Part shown: one piece after another, positions 35,358-47,500 of the stretch
Layout of the letters: each line of letters opens with the position of its first letter
How positions within the stretch are numbered: position 1 is the stretch's first letter
Source: Celoporthe dispersa
Lineage: Eukaryota; Ascomycota; Sordariomycetes; Diaporthales; Cryphonectriaceae
DNA length: 64,000 bases
NCBI GenBank assembly: GCA_016584495.1
Contig: WAID01000003.1
Span: 2,728,001 to 2,792,000 of the forward strand
Direction: 5' to 3'
Notes under the pieces: model-generated
Told to the model about the DNA's origin: nothing
Databases searched by the model: none
Seen by the model: the letters and a program-made list of their open reading frames with translations, nothing else
Program-made: the position numbers and the translations under genes

Positions 35358-36130
35358 CTAGGTGATGACGGTGATGTTGTCCGACAGGTAGGTGCAGTTC
35401 GTGACCAGGTCGATGGTGGGCGGGGTGGCGAGGGTGTAGCCCGACTGGCTGTAGTTGTAGGTAGGGCTCAGCTGCATGATCTGGCCCACGGTGACCCCGT
35501 ACTCGTCCGCCAGGTCCTTGTAGCACTTGGGCTCCCCGAGGGTGAACTGGAACGGCTCGTAGCTGCACTGGCTGGGGTCGCACAGGGGCACCTTGACGAA
35601 CTGGCCCGCCTCGAGCGTCTCGCTGGCGTTGCCCGTGGTGAGCGTCGTCACGGCCAGGTCCAGCCGGTTGGCGATCTTGGCGTACGTGTCGCCGTTGACC
35701 GTGTAGTACAGGCGGGGGCCGCCCGTCAGGCATGTGTTGGTGCTGTTGTAGTTGTCGATGACGCAGCTGGTGTTGTCGATCTCGTCGGGGCACACCTCGG
35801 CGGGGATGGCGATCTCCTGTCCGACGTTGGGGAGGATGCCCTGTGTGCAAGGTGAAGATGATTGTGAGCCGACCGTCTGGTCTACTTTCCAGAAAGAAAG
35901 AAAAAAGGGGAGTGACAACGAACCTCGTCGGCCATAAAGTTGTAGCGGGCAATGTTGCACAGGCCGCGGCCAGTGGCAGCCGCAACATCAGCAATGGTGG
36001 TGCCCGCAACCGTGATCGGGTACAGATACGTCGTGGTGTTGAGGGCGCTGGTGTCGCAGGTGGCGGCGGCGGCGATGGAGGCCGAGACCAGAGCGGTGGC
36101 GACAGCCCGTCCGAAGCGTTGAGAAGCCAT
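35358..36130 (-). CDS. Secreted LysM protein (three LysM-like segments)
   Basis: Exon 1 (36130-35924) and exon 2 (35840-35358) with a phase-0 intron (GTTCGT..CAG, 83 nt) give 229 residues. A signal peptide (MASQRFGRAVATALVSASIAAAA) precedes three LysM-like segments: YLYPITVAGTTIADVAAATG..GQEIAIPAEVC, LYYTVNGDTYAKIANRLDL..GQFVKVPLC, and FQFTLGEPKCYKDLADEYGV..QSGYTL. Cys residues and NxS/T sites are frequent and no other domain or anchor is present. LysM folds bind chitin or GlcNAc oligomers; secreted fungal LysM-only proteins shield hyphae from chitinases or suppress chitin-triggered immunity. The third segment is the least typical. A CAA/CCA-rich leader lies upstream. Confidence 0.86.
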
Positions 36131-37780
36131 TACGATGGTGGTTGTGGTGGGTTGTGGTTGTGGTTGTTGTGGTGGTGGTGCGAAAGAGAAAAAAAAAGAG
36201 AACGACCGACAGGAGCGAGACCAGTCTAGACAAACGAGCGTGCTGGTGGTGCTGGTAAAGACAGAGAGGGAGAAAGAGAGAACTGGGCTGGTGTGGTTCA
36301 GGTCTTCCCAGGACTTTCCATGTCGAGGTCATCAACACTTCTTTATAGAAATCTACCGACGATACCTTCCTTCCCTGACAGGCCCCTTCCTCCCTCCCCC
36401 CCCCCTCTCCAAGGCAGTGCACTTCGGGTCGATCACGGCCATACCTGGATCAGCGGCTCTGGCATGCGTGGAGAAAAAAAGAAAGAAAAAAAAAGAAAAG
36501 ATTCAATACACACACCCACACCCACTCACTATTGGTATGGCGAAATCACAAACACACCGCCGCGTATGCACGACGTAGGCTTGGCAGTGGGGAAAAAAGC
36601 AACGTCGTCTCTTAGATCTAGGGACCTAGACAGGAAAAAAGAAGTTGGAAAAAAAAATTAAAGAGAGATCTACCTGTCTTGTTTCTTGTTGCTACCGTTG
36701 TGTGTGTGTACATAGTATGCGCCTATAGTAAAAAAAACCCATGTACATGTACAGAGGGAGAGGGAGACAAGCATTGCCCGTGCTGGGATCCACCTCCTCC
36801 CCTCCCCCTCTCCACCACCAGGGAAGGGAAAACCAAATATATTAGATTACCCTTGCCAAAGTTTCCCTTGGCACTGCCGGGTCGACAAGGGTATTACGAA
36901 ATTAAGAATAGAACCTTTTTATCTGTCAAGGAAGCCAAGATGGTTGTTTCCCTCCACCCCAAAACCCGCCGCGTCGCCTACGGAGTAACCACCCCTGGAC
37001 CAAGGTCGATCTCGCCCCGCGCTGTGACGCCCTGACGCCTTGTTCCGTGGGCGGAGTGGGGAAGGGGAGACTCCCTCCTGCTACGCAGCAATCTCGGCTT
37101 ATTCGGTGGAGTTAACTCTGTAAGGATACGCAGCCCTTCTCTTCTCTATGCGGTATGTATGTACCATGCTGCAGCGTGTACTATGTATGTGTGTAAGTGT
37201 GTGTCTTCTACTCGGTAGATCGCTGGAAAAGCTCTAGCCCAGATGGGGTCCTGCACACGTCTGCCCCGTGACAAGTCCACATCGGAGTTACGACAGTGAG
37301 GAGGGACCGCCGGGGGGGGACGGGCCGAGACGCCAGAGAGATAGAGAGAGGCAGAGACAGCTACAGGCCAATATCGTGTGCATGGCAGTAGGGTGTACAC
37401 ACAGGCAGGGGAGAGGGACAGGTGCTACCAGAGGCGGGCCTTAGAAAAACGTCTCGTCCGACTCGTCCGACTCGACCGGCGGGGAGAGACTGACCCACAC
37501 CGACAGGATCAGTAGGAAGAAGAGAGGGTCTGCAGTCGTAAGCAATATTTCGTACGCACAAACCAAGATCTGTCGCCGTGCCTTCTCTCATGCCAAGGCT
37601 CTCGCGAACAAGTCCTTGCCTGTCCCTTGTCTCGTATCTTACACACATGGGCAGTACATCGTGAGAGTTTCACCTGCATTTGCCTGTTTTTTTTTTTCTT
37701 CTTTCCCAATATATCGCCCAAAAAGAGTCCTCCGAACCGCGCCGCCCTCCGCGCCGAGATAACGCATAAGGAGCTCTCGT
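36131..37780. other. Intergenic region between LysM gene and YIF1
   Basis: This is the LysM promoter side followed by the YIF1 3' flank. It contains A-rich runs around 36476-36500 and 36648-36660, a C run near 36399-36406 and a T run at 37688-37698. No supported gene. Confidence 0.5.
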
Positions 37781-39379
37781 TCATGCCCTCGACAGGATCC
37801 ACATGAGCACCAGCTGCACGATGTAGGAGTAAAAGAAGAGGAACTGTGTCCTCTGGTTCCTCTTGGCCCTCGAGTCGGTCTGCATGCCGCCGTTCCCGGG
37901 CCCTGCGTTGTTCTCCGGCAGCAAGACGTACTTGAGGGACCGCATCAGGAAGAGCGAGTTGGCCAGGAACGTGTAGAGGAAGACGCCCCAGCCGATCCAG
38001 CCGCCCGTGCCCTTGCCGCCGCTGAAGCTCTCGGCCACCGCGATCGTGACGATGATCCCCACGAACTTGTAGCCCGAGTACGCCACCAGGTCCAGCAGCT
38101 GCGAGTCGTTGGATATGCTGAGGATGTATGTCCCCACCTTGAGGCCCAGGATCTCAAAGATCACCACGATCAGCGCCGTCGCCGCCTTGGACCCGAGGAG
38201 CTCAGGCTGGAACTGCCCCCGCAGGCCCGCGATGAGGCTCGACAGGAGTATGTATGTCACAAGCGACATGACGGGTATGTACATGTCGGGGCTGTTGACA
38301 TCGTCGCGGGGCGGGAGGTACAGGCCCTGCCGCACGGGGTCCGGCTTGCGCGACCAGGGCTTGTGCCGCCACGGGAAGAGCACCAGGAAGAGCTTGTTTA
38401 TCACGTAGCTGTTGGTGACGTTGAAGTAGTGCTTGAGCATCGAGATGTTCATATAGCGGTTGACCTGTGATTCCGCCGTTAGCGCGCCATATTTGCGACA
38501 ACACGTGGGCTTCACACGCATAAGAGGGCCCGCGCAGTGTTGGAAGCCCCCTCCACCCTAGCTTGTCTGGACGCTCTTCCGCCGTCGAAGCCTCGTCTTG
38601 TCCAACTTGGCTCTTGCCTAGGACCAGAGGACGCAGATCACCTCCCCAGCCGCTTCCAGCAGGTCTCCCTTGTGTGTGTGCCGTTCAGTCTCCGCTTCTC
38701 CTTTTTTTTTTTTTTTTTTTGCCCCCTCCTGGTGCTCGTTCGCGGGTATGTGCTTCTCGTATTCCGCTGATCGCGGGATATCGATATACAAGGCCACGCA
38801 ATCGCATCGCGTCTTGATGGGCCTGCCACCTCGCCTGCTCCTCGGGGAGGAGCAAGGCTTATGTCTACCCTCGCACCTCTCTCCAGACGACGCATCACTG
38901 CACCCCCAGAGCTCTTCATCTTGTTCCTTCATCGTTCTTGTTGCGCGGCTTGGTTTCCCTTCGGCTCTTCGGCTCTTCTGCCGCCGCCAACCCCTCTCCC
39001 TCTGTGCGCCCACGAGATCACCGGCTTCAGGATTGTAGTCGACTTTTCCTCCGCGATGCATCTGGGGCAAGAAGAAACATGTCATCAAGAGATCACTCAC
39101 ATTACTCTCCAGGTATTCTTGTCCCTGCTTGAAGGCAGTCTGTCCAAATTGTGCGGCGAATTGGGCCGTCGGATCGTTCAGGAAGTTGCCATACTGGCCA
39201 AACATATTCCCATTCGGCGCAGCGCCCTGCTGTGCCTGGTACGGGTTCCCATAGTTCTGGGATTGTGGTTGTGACTGCGAGGGCGGAGGTGGCGATCGGA
39301 GCTGGGGGACTGTCGAGACATGCTGTGGTACGGGATGGTGGAGGGGAGGCGACTGCCCATACGTCGTCGGCCGCTGCAT
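37781..39379 (-). CDS. YIF1: YIF1-family ER-Golgi transport membrane protein (Hrf1)
   Basis: Exon 1 (39379-39101) and exon 2 (38464-37781) give 320 residues. The N-terminal cytosolic part is Pro/Gln-rich and leads to GNFLNDPTAQFAAQFGQTAFKQGQEYLESN. Exon 2 opens VNRYMNISMLKHYFNVTNSYV, the family signature, then LFPWRHKPWSR, a PPRDDVNSPDMYIPVMSLVTYIL segment, and about five membrane spans ending in LVLMWILSRA. Yif1 pairs with Yip1 on COPII vesicles and early Golgi membranes for Ypt GTPase-dependent transport. The intron is 636 nt (GTGAGT..CACAG), very long for this window, and contains a 19-nt homopolymer. It is divergent from the SRP receptor gene. Confidence 0.93.
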
Positions 39380-39987
39380 CGTGTGTGATAGATCTCGGAT
39401 CCTGTTCAGGTGTTGGAGGGGTCTGTGTATGCGAGCCGACAGAGAGAGAGGGTGCAGGCTTGACAGGCAGCAAAAAGAAAATAGAGAGGCCAGCAGGTCA
39501 GAACGCGCAACGTGGTCGAGACGCGAGCCCTGGCCTGGTGGGATGATGAGAACAGCGCTGTAAGCTCCAGGCTTCCCGCAGGAGAAAGTACCCCCTGAAC
39601 AGGGCGGAAGCAATGCTGTCATCTTCCCAGGCCCTCGGATTTGGAACAACAAGCTGGCCGGTGTAGGCAGGCTAGCTTATCGATAAGCCCTGATCTTTCG
39701 CTTATCGCCCTGCGGCGGAGGCTCCGACAGCGGGTACCTGTTGAATTGAGAACTGGAGTGGGATCCGAGAGTAGACGCCACCTGCACTTCCACCTTTGTC
39801 CCTCTTCGCATCTTCGTCCACCCGGTCCAGCAATACCAACAAGCACGTTCCAGCGCAGCCGGATCCCTCTCGCCTTGCTTGATAGCTGGGCTATACCACC
39901 TCGCTTCTGCCCGCCCCCTGTCACTGCTGATCGGCGACGGATCTCACGACTCTTTGCTCCGGAGCCTCCTCATCCGACAATCAAAAC
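39380..39987. promoter_or_regulatory. Shared divergent promoter of YIF1 and SRP receptor alpha
   Basis: 608 bp separate the two ATGs, so the promoters of two early-secretory-pathway genes overlap here. The interval carries a perfect palindrome at 39675-39688 and a related half-site (CGCTTATCG) near 39699-39707. Confidence 0.55.
39675..39688. promoter_or_regulatory. 14-bp perfect palindrome GCTTATCGATAAGC
   Basis: The palindrome lies 300 bp from each start codon, roughly mid-promoter. Its arms form head-to-head TTATC/GATAA elements, the core bound by GATA factors, and the centre is TATCGATA. Binding is inferred only from sequence. Confidence 0.5.
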
Positions 39988-42098
39988 ATGTTGGACACTT
40001 TTGAAATAGTCACCACCTCAGGGGTTGTTGTGTGGTCTCGCAAGTGGGCACCTGTCAAGCCCTCCGTCATCAACAACTTTATCACCGATGTCTTTGTGGA
40101 GGAGAAGAGTATCGCTGGGGCGCTGAAGACCAACACCTCCGCCGCCAGCAATCCGCCCTATAAGACCGACCAGCACACCCTGCGATGGACCTTCGTCAAG
40201 GAGCTGGGCATCATCTTTGTTGTACGCCTCTCACCAGGCGGCCCTGGCCTCCTCTCACGCTCTCTATGCCCTCCACGTGCTGACCGTCTGATCTTGTGCG
40301 ATTATAGGCTGTGTACCGGTCGCTGCTGCAGCTTTCTTGGACCGACAAGCTTGTGGACCACATCAAGACCATCTTCATCCAGCTGTATGCGGACCAGCTC
40401 ACGAGGCCCAACACAACCCAGATCGAGTGCCGAAACTTCGACCAGTACTTCGACCAACAGCTGCAGGAGCTGGAGAAGCTGGACGCAAAGAGCCCGGCCC
40501 AGCCTCAGCCGGCTCATGCGACAAACGAGAAGGATGCCGTCTCCGGAAAGCAGGGCGACGACCCTCCGTCGCCCAGAGAACCCCTGTCCGTCGAGTCCAC
40601 GCCCGTTACCTCTCGGCCCTCCACTCCTGCGAACAACGGTATGCTCCTTAGCGATACGAGCCCGGCGGCGAAGCTCTCGAGACGGGCCCGCAAGGCGGTC
40701 AACCGGACCAACTCGGCACCGGCATCCGGGGACGAGACAGCTGGGCGCAAGGGGAAAAGCGCCAGGCAGGGCAAGAAGGGGCGCAAGTGGGACGACGACG
40801 GAATGCCTACCGAGGAGGACGACAGCGTCAAGCTTGACTACTCGGGGGCCGGGGCTGATGAGGCCGCGGTGGGGCGGTCTTCGGCCCTGGAGGAGGTAGA
40901 CTCCTCGACGTGGGGGTCGACGACCAAGGGCAGATTTGTGCTCAAGGACCTCGGCGATGAGGTCCACTCGATGCTGGCCGAGGCGGAGGCGCAGAAGGCG
41001 TCAGCCAAGGCGGAGCCCTCTGGTGGTCTGGTGGGCTCCGGTCTGAGTGCCATCAGCGGCCTGTTCCGGAATATCGTCGGCGGCAAGACCCTGACCAAGG
41101 AGGATCTCGCCAAGGCGATGAAGGGCATGGAGGACCACCTGCTGCGCAAGAACGTGGCCCGAGAGGCGGCAGTGAGGCTCTGCGAGGGCGTCGAGAAGGA
41201 GCTGGTCGGGGTGACGACCGGCAACTTCGAGAGCATCAACGCGCGCATCCAGAAGGCCATGGAGGCCTCGCTCACCAAGATGCTCACGCCGACGTCGTCC
41301 CTCGACCTCCTGCGTGAGATCGACTCGATCACCTCGCCCTCCGCAACATCAATGCGCAAGGCTCGGCCCTATGTCATGTCGATTGTCGGCGTCAACGGCG
41401 TTGGCAAGTCGACCAACCTGTCCAAGATCTGCTTCTTCTTGCTGCAGAACAAGTACAAGGTCCTTATTGCTGCCGGCGACACGTTCAGGTCGGGGGCCGT
41501 GGAGCAGCTTGCTGTACACGTGCGCAACCTAAAGGAGCTGACCGCGCGTGAGGGCGGTGAGGTCGAGCTGTACCAGAAGGGATACGGCAAGGATGCCGCG
41601 ACCGTCGCCAGGGATGCTGTCTCGTACGCGGCCCAGCAAGGTTACGATGTTGTCCTCATCGACACCGCGGGACGGCGGCACAACGACCAACGGCTCATGT
41701 CTTCGCTGGAAAAGTTTGCCAAGTTTGCACAGCCGGACAAGATCCTGATGGTTGGCGAGGTCTGTACCCGAATCTTACCCATCTCTCTCTATCTAGCCAA
41801 GACGCGCGCGCGCACACACACACACACACACACATATACTAACGATTCATAGGCACTCGTTGGCACTGACTCTGTCGCTCAGGCGCGCAACTTCAACGCA
41901 GCCTTCGGCTCGGTGCGCACGCTCGACGGGTTTATCATTTCCAAGTGCGACACCGTCGGGGACATGGTGGGCACGCTGGTGAGCCTCGTTCATGCGACCA
42001 ACGTCCCTGTCCTCTTTGTCGGCGTGGGGCAGCACTACAGCGACCTCCGCAACTTCTCCGTCAAGTGGGCTGTCCAGAAGCTCCTCAACAGCAACTGA
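39988..42098 (+). CDS. SRP101: Signal recognition particle receptor alpha subunit
   Basis: Exons 39988-40221, 40308-41759 and 41853-42098 give 643 residues. The N-terminal SRX-like domain (MLDTFEIVTTSGVVVWSRKW) binds the beta subunit on the ER membrane; a charged linker follows (KGKSARQGKKGRKWDDD). The NG GTPase domain has P-loop GVNGVGKST (about 439-447), DTFRSGAVEQL, DTAGR (about 530-534), a G4 element SKCD (about 592-595) in place of the usual TKxD, and GVGQHYSDL. The protein docks SRP-ribosome complexes for cotranslational targeting. The last intron (41760-41852) has a GTCTGT donor, a CA repeat and a TACTAAC branch site just before the acceptor. Confidence 0.96.
41803..41835 (+). repeat. 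CG/CA dinucleotide repeat in last SRP101 intron
   Basis: A GCGCGC run continues into (CA)n, ending a few bases before the TACTAAC branch site. Length variation here could affect splicing distance. Confidence 0.85.
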
Positions 42099-43249
42099 CT
42101 TCTTCATTACGACTCCACCTATTGCGTCTGCCGACCCACCCACATCTTGTCTGTTCTTTGATCCGGCACTCTTCCTTGTGTATCTCTCTAGCTGCCCTGT
42201 TGTATGGTCACTTGCTCAGAACTACTGGCCCGCTGTCTCTGTTCCTTCAATACACAGCTCTTATCAATGCCGGACTCCACACCAGTCTCTTGGTGCTACA
42301 GCCCAAGACAGTCTTCACTAGGATGAAATTCTCATAGTGGTGACTGTGTGCACACTGATATGTTAGGAACCAATCTTTTGCTGAACTAGTTCTTTCAATA
42401 CACATCTAGATCATCCAAGTATAATCCTGGTGGTTTCTATCCAGCCAGCATGGACCCTTCTTCTTCACTAACCGGAGTGTTCTAGAGGGGCTAGGTGTCT
42501 GTGAACTGATCCAACATGTCGATAACCAACATCCAGAACATCAACCTTGCGATCATGAGGTGCGCAGATGGTTCTGGAGGTTGGTATGCATTCATTCGAT
42601 TTGCTTCTTTCTTTTTCAATATGTCGATCATGTCGCCTGTGGAGCCCTGCCTCCCCATAGCGACACCTCCCATTACTATATAAAACTGTGCCCTTCCCCA
42701 CCTAATTTTTGTCCTCCTGCTCCCTTCCTCTCTTCTCTCCGCAAAGTCCACCTTGTTCTATGAGACGAAGGGCCTATCCACGCTCGACGCAAGAGCGTGG
42801 CCGGGGAAGAGGGCTTATCCAGGCCGACAACTCCTCCTTGGCCCACGCGCCACCTGGATCGAGATTTAGACCCACGGTTCTTGGTCCTATAAGCATTGGT
42901 ATGATCTCATGTCAAGACCACTTTAGATTCTCTGCTTTGACATATACGGATAGATATGCTGACGCTTGAATACTCTCTGTGCCAGGGACTGTGTGTCTGG
43001 TACCCAGCCCCAGAGCCTCCGTGGCCCCTCCCGGGAGGAGGATGGCACCAATGACTTTGATATGATCGATAGCTACGACGAGATGAGGTGAGCCGTTTCT
43101 TTCTCCTCCCACGGTCTGGTTTTCCTTCCTGTGCCCTCCCTGTCCTTTTCTTTCTATGCTAATACTCTCTGGCGCAGTGAGCATGTCTCCTCGGCAGACC
43201 CGCGACGCGACTGGCTCCGTTGAGTGTCCTGCACGGTGCAGCACGGTGG

Positions 43250-43250
<1 letters not shown>

Positions 43251-43289
<39 letters not shown>
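43251..43289 (+). repeat. (CT)n microsatellite, 39 bp
   Basis: An uninterrupted CT tract, the longest dinucleotide run in the window. Confidence 0.92.
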
Positions 43290-43292
<3 letters not shown>

Positions 43293-44470
43293 GCTCGGAA
43301 CTGAGCTGAGCTATCAGGAGTGGTCTGGCCAGCCCCGCCCCCCCCCTCCTGCGGCCCTCCCCGTCAGCGAATAATTCCTAACGCGCTCGATCTTCCTCCG
43401 ACAGAGCCTTGGCTGTACTGAAGTGTCGGCGTTTGTCTTGTGTGCTGCCGTGCTCGATCGGCAACCAGAGGCGACCTTGAGGGCCTTTGCGGTGAGGAGG
43501 AGACCGGGGATTTCGAGGCAGGGGGGAGGGGGCAAGGGGTGACGCTGATGATAAGAAGGCGGGATCCCTCCTTGAGTGAGCAATATACTTATGTAACAAA
43601 ATAAGAAAGAAAAAAAGGGCTGAGAATAGCAGAATGGTGAGCCACGCGGGTGATGCCAGGCCACATGGGGGACATGACCATGTTCAAATGTTCAAGCAAG
43701 GGTCATAAATCAAGATAAAATTTCAAGTATTCCAATTTCTAATTCAGTCTGTATAGATTGTATGCATGCATTTGTGTGATCCAATCCTCCTGAGGAGATG
43801 GGGTTTAGGAAGGGATCGCTTGGCCGGTAAATCTCTTTGAAGAGCGAACGGCCTGGAATCTCGGCAAGCGGGTATATAAGACATCGCAAAGCATCAGCAT
43901 CGTCCAGGGGGCGCGAGAGACCCAAGATATAAAACGTGAGGGCCAAAACCAAGAAAAAGAGCAGAGGACGAGAAAAAAAGGACGAGAGGGAAGAAAAGAG
44001 CCCAGCCACCCACCCCATCCATCCCAAGCTTTCCACGCCCATCGTCAAGGGAGGAGCAACTGCAGAAGAAGATCAAGGACAAAAGCAGCCAACGCCAAAA
44101 CATATGCAGCGGTAGCAAGAAGGGCCCCCCCCCCCTCCTCAACCCAGGAAGAGCGCATCGTTCAGGGCCAAGAGCAAACGAAAGAGCAGTTTGATCCACC
44201 CATCCCCAAGTTGTGTTGTGTTGACGACCGAAGGATTCTCGGTCGGAGTGGTATCATTTAAACAAAAAAGGAGACCAAAAAAAAACAAATGTCAAGAGAC
44301 GACCGACCCGAGGGGGTTTTAGATCCACCTCATTAGCAATTACAAGCAAGCCAACGCCTGAGAGTGAAGGGGAGGGGGGAAGAGAGAGAGAGAGAGAGAG
44401 AGGTGCGCCCCAGGATGGATCAAAGGCCCGCTTTCCCACAAGGAACTGGTCGCTTGGGGGTTGAGCCTCT

Positions 44471-44504
44471 CCTCCTCCTCCTCCTCCTCCTCCTCCTCCT
44501 CCTC
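44471..44504 (+). repeat. (CCT)n microsatellite at the areA 3' end
   Basis: About eleven CCT units directly after the areA stop codon (antisense GAG/AGG), preceded at 44378-44402 by a GA run. Confidence 0.9.
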
Positions 44505-44513
44505 GAGATCCGC

Positions 44514-47500
44514 TCACAGGCTCATGGTCAGCCACTCCCACTCCTGTGGGCCCGTCCCGGAGCCGCCAGGTGCCATGTTCAGCCCAGACTGGCTAGCAGG
44601 CATCCCGGTCATCATGCCCGGCCCTACCATGGGCCGCTGTGTCATGCCGAACCCGTTGGCCAGGCCGAGGCTCGCCGAACCGGACATGGGCCCGAAGCCG
44701 CTGCTCGAGCTGAGCGAGCGGGCCGCCTCGTTGGAGCCCGTCGAGTTCTCGGGACTGTCGATGTCCATGCCGCCCCCGTTGTCACCGCCCGCGCTCTTGC
44801 TATGCCTGCGCTGTCGCTTGGCGGAGATCGCGATGCTGCGGGGCAGCGAGGCCGCCCGGCCCGGGCGCGGACTTGGGAGGAGCTGAGGCGATCGGGACCA
44901 CGCCCTTGCCACCCACGGCGGTCGTCGCGCCTGGGAAGCTGGTCGGGCTGCTGCCGGCGGTGTTGGCACCCGAGGCGAGGCCGCTGGCGGGAGACTCGCC
45001 CGAGTTCACGCTGCCGGCGCGCGTGGTCGCGGGGGTGTGGTCGCCTGGGGGGCGGACGAGATGTTGGCCGCCGAGGACGAGATGTTCAGCGTCGAGTTCT
45101 TGCGGGTGTTCATGCCCGAGGAGGTCGTGGACGCGCTGATGCTCGAGTTCTTCTTGGTAGACCTCGTGCTCGTCCCGCCGACGGGCCCGCTGTTCCCGGA
45201 GCCCCGGTTCCGCTTCTTGATGACGTCCGTCTTCAGGCTGAGGGGCCGGACGACCCCGTGGAGCTTGAGGAAGAGGCCGCAGGCGTTGCAGAGGGCTGGC
45301 CCTCGGGGTTGCGCCGCCAGAGGGGCGTGGTCTGGGTGAAGCAGTTGGTGCAGGTGGTCGGGGCCGCCCCGTCGCCTGAGCTGTTGGCAGCGCCCTGCAG
45401 GTTCGTCGCCGAGCCGTGCTTCGAGCCCGGTGGCGAGGAGGGCCTGCTAGGGTTGACCGAGGAGTACCCAGAGGCGTGGCCCGCCCCGTCGGCCTGTGGC
45501 GAGCTCGGGTTGGACTGCGCCAGGCGGTCGAACGGGTGGCCTCGGTTCACCGCGGGCGTCGACGCTGTGCGTGGTATCTTCTGGCGCCGGTCTCCGCCCT
45601 GCCGGAACGACTGGCTGCGGCCGAGGCTGCCGCCGTCCCAGTCTCCATTGGTGTCCACATAATCCGTGGTGGTCCCGCCGATGGTGACACGCTTGGCCCC
45701 GGGGGGCCCGCCTGGATACCGTGCCGCCTGGGTGCTGAACTGGCCGGGCAGGGATGCGTCCCACTGCAGGGCGCTGCTGTGGGTCGGCAGCCCGTCGGCG
45801 TCGAACTCGGTAGACGAGAAGTCCTGCGGCATCGTCATGTTGCGATCAGCAAAGGCGCCGCCGTCCTCGTCGCCGTCGTCCGAGTCTGCGCCGAGGCTGA
45901 ACATGCCGTTGCTGTCGGGCATCATGCTCACGCCGGGAGACCTGACGGAGTGGTCGGGGAAGACCTGGCTGGGGTCGATGTGGCCGAAGTTGCTGGTCGT
46001 CGAGAAGGCAGACGTGGCGGCGTCCGCACCGGTCGTGGTCGGGAACATGGGGTTGCCGGCGGCCGCGTTGTACATGAACTGGTTGGGAAGCGAGTTTGCC
46101 ATGCTGTTCTGGGCAGGCCGGAAGGGGTGGGGCTGCTGGTTCCGCACGTCCATGGAGCCGAAATAAAAAAGGCTCAGAGGGTTCGTTCAGGGGGTGAGGC
46201 GTCGAGACGGCTGACTGGTACGCCGAGCCGGGAGGGGAGTAGTACTCTGTGTTCTGGAGGCCAGAGGACGGCATGGAGGGGTTATACATGGAGAACGGGC
46301 CGTGGTGGGCCATGGGCGAGGTCCCTGGGGAGAAGGTGAAGTGCTGCTGGAAGGGACCAGCCGAGGTGATGATCGGGTCGCTCTCCATCTGGAAGGTATC
46401 CAGGGGGAAAGGGACACCGGCATGGCTGTGAGGATGACCGGCGAGGGAGGCGTTGGTGTTGGTGTTGGTGTTGGTGTGGTCGAGCGTGTACTCGTGGAGG
46501 TCCAGGTCGCCGTCGCCATTGATGCCAGACACATGGGGCGAGAAGTCGGCAGGGCGCTTGCGGGTCTGGCAGACGGAGTCAGCTGTGATCGATCGGGTTC
46601 TGAACAGACCAAGAGGTCGGGCGGGAAGCCCACAAGGGAGGGAGGGAGGGAGGAGGGAGAGGAAGAGGAGGAAGAAGAGGAGGAGCCCTTGACTCTTTTT
46701 TCTCCCGGGGCGAGGCCCGTGTTTGTTGTCTCGGCAGGAGGAAGCGCCCGTGCTTACCTGTCTCTCGTCGATGCTCGTCTTTCGGTGATGACGAGTGACG
46801 TAGCCAAACTCATGCTGTGCGTTGGGCGCGTGGGCGGGCACGGGGACGGACTGGGGCACAAAGTGCGGCAAGGAGGCCTGGCGGTGCTTGATTGGAATGG
46901 CGTGGATCTGGGCCCGGGGCGGCTTGTCACCACCCGGCTTCGTGATCTCTGGAGAAGGGCTGGGGCCCAGGCCGGCAGGAGGAGCCATGTTCTCGGCGAT
47001 AATGAAGTCGTCCAGGTTCATGGGTTCCGTGGCGGATGTATGATGCTCGGTTGACCTCCGCAGCTGGGCGATACCGCTCGGGGTGTTCTGCGTGGAGCTA
47101 TGAAGTCTTTACGTGTCGACGACGGCAGCGAGTTAGCATCTTGTCCTCGCCCGGGGGGGAAGTATGAAGTCCTGAGGTGGGGGTGTCTGGAGTGGTAGTC
47201 GTGGGGTATAGCCCTGCTGTTGTCAGCGGCCAGGATGGATCTCTCTGTGCATACCTGGCAGGATCCTGTGCCTTTTGGCTCTGCCTCCGCAGGTTGGCAT
47301 GCATCATGCGCCAGGTGAGGTTCTCCATGCGCTCGTGGTTGGGCAGGTTCTGCTTCGTCCTGGCGAAATACCGCCAGACCTGGGTCGCCAGAGGGTCCTC
47401 CCTGGCCATCTCCTCCGGGCTCATGCTCATGCCCGCCAGGCCGTCATCAAAGGCACCGAGCGTATCCGTCTTGGACAGCGTGCTCTGCGCGGCCGTGACC

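Larger units (their letters stand above)
42099..44513. other. Convergent intergenic region between SRP101 and areA (2.4 kb)
   Basis: The region is AT-richer than its neighbours and contains several short open frames without recognisable domains, a long CT microsatellite, C runs near 43339 and 44126 and GA-rich DNA next to the areA stop. No supported gene. Confidence 0.5.

Noticed and set aside
38638..38919. Possible extra exon inside the long YIF1 intron
   Set aside because: The frame is Lys/Arg-rich with poly-Lys from an A run, and the flanking exons already join at a conserved position without it.
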